Below, piece by piece: positions 50,201-64,000 of a stretch of 64,000 bases of DNA (its first letter is position 1; the number at the start of each line of letters is the position of its first letter). The position numbers were made by a program, and so were the translations under genes. Source of the stretch: Liolophura sinensis. Taxonomy: Eukaryota; Mollusca; Polyplacophora; Chitonida; Chitonidae. The notes beneath the pieces were generated by a model. The model was not told the origin of the DNA. It saw only the letters and a list, made by a program, of their open reading frames with translations, and ran no database searches. The DNA is taken from assembly GCF_032854445.1 (NCBI RefSeq), contig NC_088295.1:3352501-3416500 (forward strand), given 5' to 3'.

Positions 50201-52093
50201 TAATTTCAACAGGCATTCTGAATGTATTGCCAAATGTCCCCTACTGTTGGTGGTTTGGACCAGCAGAATAACAGCTACCATACATGTCAAAAATAAGACA
50301 AAACATTCATAATAGTTTTAATTATATGTGAGGAATCATTATGAAACAAATCTAGAAACCTGGACAGCTGGAGAAGTACAGGTACATGGATGGCATGTAA
50401 GATAATTAAAACTAAGAAAAAAGCGTCAGTAACATTCATACCACGTCCCAAAAGTGTTTTCCATCTGTATCCAAGTCGTTTTGCGTACAAAATATGTTCT
50501 CCATCATTTTATTCGAGTTCATGCGCTGTCCATTACCAACACTGCTCTGAGACCCCAAAAGAGCTGCATCTGTCGGGCTGGTGTTAACATCCTCATCACC
50601 AGAGTCCATGTTGTCGTCATCTCGCACCATCGCCCGTGTCATCGCACATGAATGACACATCTTCAGTATATTTCGGACATCACGGTGCATGCCTGTCCAA
50701 TAGTAGTCCTTGGATAGCTTCTTCAGTACCTTGACATATCCAAGGTGCACACCACCACCTGTAAACATTTTATCAGATCACAATTAGTAATCACACATCT
50801 GTTATAGTACATTATAATCAATTATTGTTTTCAGAACACCTTCAGTCGTGTGACGGCTTGCTTTTGGGACCAGGCAGCTGACAAACCTACCAAGACAAGA
50901 GCCAAATTTAAAATCAGTAACCTCATGTGCAATGGGCAAATGGATTTCTGTCTTACAGCAATACACTCCCATCCTAGTATCGCTACACGTAAACTGTACA
51001 CCAAACGCCTTGCTCAGCCCACAATAAAAATTTCACTTCAGATCTGTGTTCTTTCTGTTGAAAAGGGCAGAATATCTCTGCACTGTGAAGACCTTTTTTT
51101 TTTTTTTTTTTTGAATGTGGAAATTGCTTTCATGCGTAGGCCTAAGTGCATTGCGGCCATAGTCGAGTCGGCACATCAAATTCATCGTCGAATGGAAAAA
51201 AAGAACCTGTGCTGTTCATGTGATCTGTAGCAATCTACAAATAGCGTCTGAGAGTCGCTTATGAAACTTCCTATCTCTTTCCAACTGTCGAATTTGACGA
51301 GTCTATATGACAACAATAACATGTAAATGCGCCTTACGGGTAACAAGTGTTCGTATAATAGATCAGAGTGGACGCTTAAATGCCAGTACTTTTATTCTTG
51401 TTTCACTTTAGTCCTTTGAAAGATTTCGTCTCACAGCAGAGCAATATATATGGGTAAAATCTGCTGAATTGTACTGAAACAGAAAATCTCAATGATCATG
51501 GGCTTATGGTCTAAGGTCGATTGAGTATGCAGGCTACACAAGTCTTTTGAACCATGGTCATGTCTTCTAAGGTGAATGATATAATTTATAATTTAACTGT
51601 AACAAAAAATAACAAGAAAAAATGAAAAATAAATGTTATGGGAAGCAGCCTAATATGTTTCTATAAAATAATACACGTAACTTTCACATTACATTAGACG
51701 TAAATAAATGTTATGGTATTGATGTAGGCAATGTGCGAAACATCCCGGGTAAAATTAGACAAGGCCATTCAATCTTACGACCCATGTGAAAATTGTCCTA
51801 CATTATGTTCCTGGATACTCATTTAGTGATTGTTTAGCACCTGATTCGTTCATGTGAATGGTTGATACAATCTTGATCTTCCTTTCTTCTGATGGAATAG
51901 CTTCTCTTAACTTTGCGTTGCTTCTTTCCTCCTCCGACATTTGTTTCCAGCCCATACAATAATACAGGACGCCATCTTTAATGACAAAATTTTCTGTACG
52001 CTTTCGAAGCGTTCGCTTTTCAGATCCGTTAGTGTTCTTGGGATACTTCTGTTCATTGAGGTAGTCATACACCTGACTTAGGGTCGATGACAT
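40891..52093 (-). CDS. Domesticated integrase-derived protein (GIN1-like), 10 exons
   Basis: Exons: 52093-51841, 50758-50442, 49000-48837, 47950-47823, 45526-45373, 44395-44122, 43820-43577, 43123-42957, 41869-41587, 41258-40891. All introns are GT-AG and every phase agrees, giving 783 residues and TAA. The start ATG has A at -3. Integrase-type zinc-binding modules (H-H-C-C) are H80/H89/C119/C122, H507/H514/C544/C547 and H656/H664/C694/C697, each with the YYW signature. Residues 191-330 resemble an integrase core (GPFPVS, LLLDVFSGWPEA). Glu194 replaces the first catalytic Asp, and no TDNG-like second Asp is evident, so it is probably inactive. A basic cluster (RKLRRTK, 424-430) and an AT-hook (KKGRPRTR, 720-727) suggest a nuclear DNA-binding role. 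Vertebrate GIN1, from gypsy/Ginger-type integrases, has only one such module. No LTRs, gag or reverse transcriptase are present. Confidence 0.85.
41587..41869 (-). CDS. Integrase-derived gene, exon 9 (module 3 start)
   Basis: Acceptor ctttcag, donor gttagg. It encodes the leader of module 3 (GDDGILYYKD) and the first His in ECHIIETT. The donor splits the following Gly codon in phase 1, as in modules 1 and 2. Confidence 0.85.
41940..42220. repeat. 75-bp tandem repeat, nearly 4 copies
   Basis: The unit contains aactatacttaactgcctta, catgtaatcttcacaattt and tatccctctctttacacctg, inside intron 8 of the integrase-derived gene. Confidence 0.92.
42957..43123 (-). CDS. Integrase-derived gene, exon 8 (module 2 end)
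   Basis: Acceptor attgcag, donor gtgaga. It encodes RHLHVRDTYSKVSEHYYWKG and CPQC, completing the second H2C2 module. Confidence 0.86.
43577..43820 (-). CDS. Integrase-derived gene, exon 7 (module 2 start)
   Basis: Acceptor attgtcag, donor gtgggc. It encodes a leader with LDDKLYYKGSKG and the first His in QQCHVDSS, and ends in phase 1 inside a Gly codon. Confidence 0.86.
44122..44395 (-). CDS. Integrase-derived gene, exon 6 (linker)
   Basis: Acceptor gtgtacag, donor gtacgt. It encodes a linker without a recognised fold: a helical stretch (NKSMANIKQIFLNTLK), an acidic patch (VDEDGEENTWD), a Pro/Thr segment and the basic RKLRRTK. Confidence 0.82.
44460..45200. repeat. 23-bp CA-rich minisatellite, about 30 copies
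   Basis: The unit is acacatcacaccacaatgg plus acac, with gcac and cccac variants. It fills intron 5 of the integrase-derived gene. The plus strand stays open in several frames (up to 239 codons of His/Thr-rich peptide), which I consider an artefact. Confidence 0.95.
45373..45526 (-). CDS. Integrase-derived gene, exon 5 (core end)
   Basis: Acceptor cttgttcag, donor gtgagc. The residues match the C-terminal part of integrase cores: a helix (TELRKSVEEFV), then W-x5-LCLLPYRISR and YTPSYL, where the family has W..l..~yN..~h..tg.tPf. Confidence 0.82.
45890..47245. repeat. 40-bp minisatellite, about 34 copies
   Basis: The unit is ctcacacatgctggcatgca plus cgctaccctcctgttgtatt, in intron 4 of the integrase-derived gene. 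Copies vary at a CpG/TpG site (ggcatgca/ggcgtgca). Homogeneity falls off near 46,900, where cacacacg variants take over. Plus-strand open frames of 323-429 codons have no coding signature and oppose the host gene. Confidence 0.95.
47823..47950 (-). CDS. Integrase-derived gene, exon 4 (core middle, degenerate)
   Basis: Acceptor attttcag, donor gtaatt. It encodes FGVMSEVVYKQSKYCRGLKR and VFGELLAVDCPVKVKF. It aligns in position with the integrase segment that normally holds the second catalytic Asp (usually in a TDNGxxF motif), but here the sequence is YKQSKYC, without that Asp. Confidence 0.82.
48094..48113. repeat. Run of about 20 G in intron 3
   Basis: A homopolymeric G run on the plus strand about 145 nt upstream of exon 4 (C-run in the transcript). 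Similar shorter runs occur at 42,784 and, as C, at 43,901. Confidence 0.88.
48517..48781 (-). mobile_element. Full-length tRNA-derived SINE with target-site duplication
   Basis: Read on the minus strand it begins ggggcctccgtggctcagtt, with an A-box-like TGGCTCAGTTGG and a B-box-like GAGTTCAAGTCC, as in a tRNA head. A body of about 180 bp follows, ending at gtaaaacaccaatca and an A-run. The flanks carry the 12-bp duplication accccaacatgt (48,505-48,516 and 48,782-48,793). It lies in intron 3. The conserved body resembles mollusc SINEs of the kind grouped as MetaSINEs; that family name is from memory. Confidence 0.9.
48837..49000 (-). CDS. Integrase-derived gene, exon 3 (core start)
   Basis: Acceptor catgacag, donor gtgagt. 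It encodes VELEIIGPFPVS, then NYVVLLLDVFSGWPEAVVV, the two first strands of an integrase (rve) core. The residue at the first catalytic Asp position is Glu. The acceptor plus the first 35 or so bases are repeated in the upstream 65-bp array. Confidence 0.86.
49001..50175. repeat. 65-bp minisatellite, about 18 copies, carrying a splice-acceptor copy
   Basis: On the plus strand the unit runs gatctccagttcaacctgtc, atggagaaaaggatcatgta, caattttacagggaacagc. On the gene strand each unit reads ctccatgacag then gttgaactggagatca, which is exon 3's acceptor and first bases. Copies next to the exon are near-perfect; copies after about 49,430 are more diverged. Confidence 0.95.
50442..50758 (-). CDS. 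Integrase-derived gene, exon 2 (module 1 end)
   Basis: Acceptor tttacag, donor gtatga. It encodes GGVHLGYVKVLKKLSKDYYW and C-HS-C of the first H2C2 module, then an acidic, Asn/Ser-rich linker (DDDNMDSGDED) leading into the core (KHFWDV). Confidence 0.87.
51841..52093 (-). CDS. Integrase-derived gene, exon 1
   Basis: Starts with ATG in the context tcaagATGt and ends at donor gtgcta in phase 1. It encodes a short N-terminal helix, a basic stretch (SEKRTLRKRTENF), VIKDGVLYY as in GIN1 N-termini, and the first His of module 1 in TIHMNES. Confidence 0.84.
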
Positions 52094-54309
52094 CTTGAAG
52101 ATTACAATTTCAACTTGTGCTTAACATGGATATTTTCGAGTTACGAGTCAGCAAAATTTCACCCGCCAAAAGGATACCCAGCTAGAAAATGACCCCGGAA
52201 GTCAACGACCGCAATGAGTTGCACCAGTGAAGATCTTTCAAGGGGAAGTAACTCATATTCCAACAATCAGTAACTGTCGTTTCAGTCGGTTTTTATGCAG
52301 TCTTTAATATGACTACTGCCAGTTTTATGGCTGTATGAAACGGACAGAGCAAGTAGGAATTCATAGCACTTTACCTCACCAAATAGTCCAAGAACTGTCA
52401 TTCCAGTCCGCACCCATCTGGGCATTTATTTCGCCTCTGGCAGTGGTGACTAGACCTGTGGCCGACGCGAGTTCTAGTTACTATAATTATTTTCACAAGT
52501 TTTGATTTATTTATTTGATTGGTGTTTTACGTTGTACTCAAAAATGTTTACATACATACGACGACGGCTGGCATTATGGCGGGAGGACACAGGGCAGAGC
52601 CCGAGGGAAACCCACGACCATCTGAAGTTAAAGCAAGTTTTAAGAAACGATTTGACGAGAAGTCTTGGATGATATGGCTCTTACTAGCGATCTCGCCTCA
52701 GACCAAATTAATTTACCTGACATAAGTAGGCCTAAAATGGAGATCAATAAAGTAGGCGCAATTTTGTTGAATCAAAGCACAAGATATCCGCATGCTGGAT
52801 GCAAAAACCATAGTATTACAGTTCTAGGCAGGATGGTAGGAACCTGACACGCCTCACCATGACTGCACAGTGGGGCTGGCAGCGAGCTGGATGATAACAA
52901 AACTTCACTGAGGGCATTAAAATCCCTTAAATACTGGGGACTACATTCTTTACTCTGTCAAGTCATGCTGAACCACAGTTTTGGTTACAGAAAGCCATTA
53001 AATTTAATTTACAAGAAAGCAAGAAGAAATTCAACACACAGTTGCAAAGACAAAATTAGTTATCAGATAAAAAATTTATTGCACATTTGGAACAGTAACC
53101 GTATATGTGAGTGTATAAATAACTGTATTTACTATGAGCTATTTGCCATGTTATAGGTTTTGGCACCTTTGGCACACAACACAAAATCAAATAAATGATT
53201 ACACAGGATAACAAACCAATAGGCCTATGTATATATAACAATGCCACACTTGCCTCAAACATGTCAGAAGGACATGGAGGTTTCCTGTTCAGCAATGTAG
53301 GCCTACATGTACAAAATATGTTGTTTAAGCAGGCAGCTTTGGTGTTCAAGTGACATTTGGCGGATTCCAGTTAAAAATTGGTTGCCTCACTCATCCGGAT
53401 TTGAAATCGGATCTTTATGTCCATAGTCCAACTCTGCACCATCTGAGCTATTGGGTATTCCTCGTTTGTTACCGTTAGCATAAGCATCAGAAAACCAGTA
53501 CCGTTACCCCTTTCCATGGAAGCCAGGGAAGGCCATCATCATACCATCGTTCTGCCTTTTCATTTAAAACAAAGATAAACACGTTTCAATTTTCAGTATA
53601 GCGGATTAAAATTCATTACCCACTGGATTTATTTTTTCAAGCAAATTTGTTACTTGCAATGATTAGAAAATATCTATTAATGCTTTAAAGTTTCATATAT
53701 CTGCAGAAAATTTTTTAAAATCGGGACATAGTACATTGGTGGGGATTTTTTTTAGCCTGTGGTATTTGTTCAGAAAATTTGCCGTGTTGAAAAATATCAT
53801 TTTCCTTGAGTCCCTCAATAGATCAAGCTCTGCTGGTAATAAGTGTTTGAAGGCTATATAAACATAGGAATTTGTAGCTTTCTTTCAAGATAATGTAAAT
53901 TAACTTATTGGGTAGGTTTAAACTCATAAACCTCACATCATAAGAGCTTCATATAAGACCACATCAATAAAGCTAATATGCTAAAGAAATGCATAGTTTT
54001 ACAAGCCTGTACATGTGTGTCGCATACATACTAATTAAGGTAAATTGTAATAACCTTTATAAAAAATGTGTCCAACTTTATTCGCTAACACGGCCACTTC
54101 ATGAAACGAATGACTCTTGCCAAACAAGAGTGAAACCACTGTGTAAGTCAGTTACCACCTTTGGTTTCGGTGTCCAAGCTAGATGATCACCCAGTATTCG
54201 TCGTCTTTTGTTACCTCGCTCGCTTCACAACCTCTGTGACAAAGACCGCCTCGACTGGGTGAACATTTAGCTTGGACACTTCAACCTCTGGCGGTAAATG
54301 TAACATACA
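52094..54309. other. 5' flank of integrase-derived gene, then intergenic
   Basis: The first few hundred bases would contain the promoter and 5' UTR of the minus-strand gene; I see no clear TATA box. A truncated SINE lies at 52,503-52,622. The rest is AT-rich unique sequence without supported genes. Confidence 0.5.
52503..52622 (-). mobile_element. 5'-truncated SINE
   Basis: Matches the SINE 3' half: tttatttatttgattggtgt, ttacgttgtactcaaaaat, acgacggctggcattatgg and gaaacccacgaccatc. The tRNA-like head is absent. Confidence 0.83.
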
Positions 54310-55262
54310 GTTTTCCCTCTCAATAACTCCCTCCCAATTAAGGCCTGCTCTCATGCCAAACTCCCCCACAACCAGCTCTCAATAACACCCTCCCAATTCT
54401 GGCCCACTCTCATGCCACCCTCACACACAACCAGCTCTCAATAACACCCTCCCAATTCTGGCCCACTCTCATGCCACCCTCACTCACAACCAGCTCTCAA
54501 TAACACCCTCCCAATTCGGGCCCACTCTCATGCCACCCTCACTCACAACCAGCTCTCAATAACACCCTCCCAATTCTGGCCCACTGTCATGCCACCCTCA
54601 CACACAACCAGCTCTCAATAACACCCTCTCAATTCTGGCCCACTCTCATGCCACCCTCACTCACAACCAGCTCTCAATAACACTCTCCCAATTCTGGCCC
54701 ACTCTCATGCCACCCTCACTCACAACCAGCTCTCAATAACACCCTCCCAATTCTGGCCCACTGTCATGCCACCCTCACTCACAACCAGCTCTCAACAACA
54801 CTCTCCCAATTCTGGCCCACTCTCATGCCACCCTCACTCACAACCAGCTCTCAATAACACCCTCCCAATTCTGGCCCACTGTCATGCCACCCTCACTCAC
54901 AACCAGCTCTCAATAACACCCTCCCAATTCTGGCCCACTCTCATGCCACCCTCACACACAACCAGCTCTCAATAACATTCTCCCAATTCTGGCCACTCTC
55001 ATGCCACCCTCACTCACAACCAGCTCTCAATAACACTCTCCCAATTCTGGCCCACTCTCATGCCACCTTCACTCACAACCAGCTCTCAATAACACCCTCC
55101 CAATTCTGGCCCACTCTCATGCCCCCCTCACTCACAACCAGTTCTCAATAACACCCTCCCAATTCTGGCCCACTCTCATGCCACCCTCACTCACAACCAG
55201 CTCTCAATAACACCCTCCCAATTCTGGCCCACTCTCATGCCACCCTCACTCACAACCAGCTC
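54310..55262. repeat. 59-bp minisatellite, about 16 copies
   Basis: The unit is ctctcaataacaccctccca, attctggcccactctcatgc, caccctcactcacaaccag. It lies between the 5' flank of the integrase-derived gene and the 3' end of WDR13. Confidence 0.95.
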
Positions 55263-56049
55263 AATGTACTGAAATCTCCACTATTATACCTCATAGAGTG
55301 ATTTTTAATTTTCATTGGTCAGTACACTGTTACATGATATTCCGCAAAGCATGACATGACGATGATGCTCTCAAGCAAAGTAACATCAGCCTTCTAGAGT
55401 ACAATGGAATATCCCAAGTTCATTATGTAATATCCAACATTCTTGAGCTTTTACTCTACTGCAGTTATTTCCACTGTGTGCTCTTTGACATCTGCTTGTT
55501 TGTAAAGTAAACAACAGAATAGCTTGCTCCTCTGATAAGGCAATATTTTAGCAATTTAATGAACCAACTGAGCACGCACACTTATTTTTCAGTATTATAT
55601 AACATACAGTTCATGCTATCAGGAATTGTCAGCTCTCCACCAGTGATGTTGAACTCGGCCTTCACTGAACATCATGTCTCTCAAGTCGACAATCCCATCC
55701 CAAAGCATGCACTATAAGTATACTGACACATATTACATCACGATTCTTCTAGCAGCTTAAGTTAGGCTCTGTTATCAGCAACTCAGTGGCCTGACACTGA
55801 AATCCCTCAAGTTTTATCACGACTGTTCAGTTCAGCTATAATCGCTCATTATGAATTCACAAGAAGAAAGGTGGCGTTGTTCCCAAAGCTGGCATTATGA
55901 TGAGGGCAAAGTACTGACTTTCCTTTGCTTCCAGAAAGACGTTGCTGCCAGCAGCTCTCTGTACATGTACCTACATGCAGACATCTTTACACCGAGTATC
56001 ACAAAAGTGGAATGAAGTTCTCCTCCCACATATCTCGCTCCGCATCCTA
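55263..56049 (-). other. Probable 3' UTR and downstream flank of WDR13
   Basis: Unique sequence directly after the WDR13 stop. An ATTAAA on the minus strand near 55,553 could be its polyadenylation signal. No other gene is visible. Confidence 0.4.
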
Positions 56050-63400
<7,351 letters not shown>

Positions 63401-64000
63401 CTAAAAGATGGAAAAAATAGTCTCAAAGTAAACTTAATCTTAAAGTAAGGCTGCCAAAACAGATGTACACACCCACACACACTGTTCTTACATTTTGCTG
63501 TTGTCAATGTTCATGCATGTATATTTTCAATAATGACACACTTCAGGCTTGTCTGGACTGTGTTACAAGGCTATATCATAATGGTCACTGTAACTTCTGC
63601 TAAAAGTTGTACATCATATATACAAATACAGGTTGGTTTATGTAGACAAGAAAATACCAGACACACAGACAAGCTAGTAATTCCTTTCATACATACACTG
63701 TGCTGTAGATCAAAAAGGATTTACATTTTCTAAATGTACAACTGTCTCACAGCAATATTAGAAGTCTTAATATGACTTTTGTGCGAGACCCAGAAAATTC
63801 CTGATTTCTTGTTGAATTCTTACACCACAAATCTGACAGGGGCAGGGGAATTTTTAACTCATGCCTGATTCTATTCCATTTCAGAGTAGTATTTACTAGT
63901 CACTCAGTGAGTAAATACGACAGCAATGAAACTGTTTTAGAAAACGTTGTTCAATGTGACCATGCAGGGCTGCTGTAAATTAGCCTGTGAGGACTCACAG
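63401..64000. other. WDR13 5' intron
   Basis: No match to the expected first coding exon (MAAVWQQVLAVDARYN-like) is seen on the minus strand, so this is intron sequence up to the window edge. Confidence 0.6.

Noticed and set aside
51091-51112. Poly-T run that could mark another SINE insertion
   Set aside because: No SINE body or target-site duplication adjoins it; it is a simple homopolymer.
40891-52093. An intact LTR retrotransposon or transposon
   Set aside because: There are no terminal repeats and no gag, protease, reverse transcriptase or RNase H. The integrase-like region is split by nine in-phase introns and has lost catalytic residues.

Overview
This window is eukaryotic, intron-rich animal DNA, most likely from a marine mollusc. 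The evidence is split genes with GT-AG introns, a WDR13 orthologue, and several copies of a tRNA-derived SINE of a type I associate with mollusc genomes. The taxon is inferred, not proven. There are no operons and no bacterial features. The dominant feature is an extreme load of tandem repeats: more than twenty separate minisatellite arrays (units of about 22-148 bp) cover roughly 25 kb, about 40% of the window. Most long open frames are artefacts of these arrays.

Layout. Positions 1-24,590 hold no gene I can establish: unique AT-rich DNA alternates with minisatellites, including a higher-order (dimeric, 148-bp) array at 14.6-15.65 kb and a 63-bp array at 20-21 kb that is open on both strands. 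One possible isolated exon lies near 2.3 kb. From 24.6 to 52.1 kb the minus strand carries a coding region of fourteen exons. Ten exons (52,093 to 40,891) encode a 783-residue protein derived from a transposon integrase (GIN1-like). It has three integrase-type H2C2 zinc-binding modules, a degraded integrase core and an AT-hook. Four further exons (37,829 to 30,892) encode a five-zinc-finger protein. They may form a separate downstream gene or the 3' half of the same gene; the sequence does not decide. Nearly every large intron here is filled by its own minisatellite. From 56.05 kb to beyond the right edge the minus strand carries WDR13, with thirteen exons recovered; the first coding exon lies outside the window.

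Most striking observations. (1) A multi-exon domesticated integrase gene has three H2C2 modules, each split by a phase-1 intron at the same glycine, which indicates module duplication after intron gain. (2) Three minisatellites appear to have been seeded from exon edges: the 126-bp array (about 50 copies, 6.3 kb) from the terminal coding exon of the zinc-finger gene, the 65-bp array from the acceptor and start of the integrase-core exon, and the 33-bp array from a WDR13 splice acceptor. The last two place many decoy 3' splice sites directly upstream of the true one.
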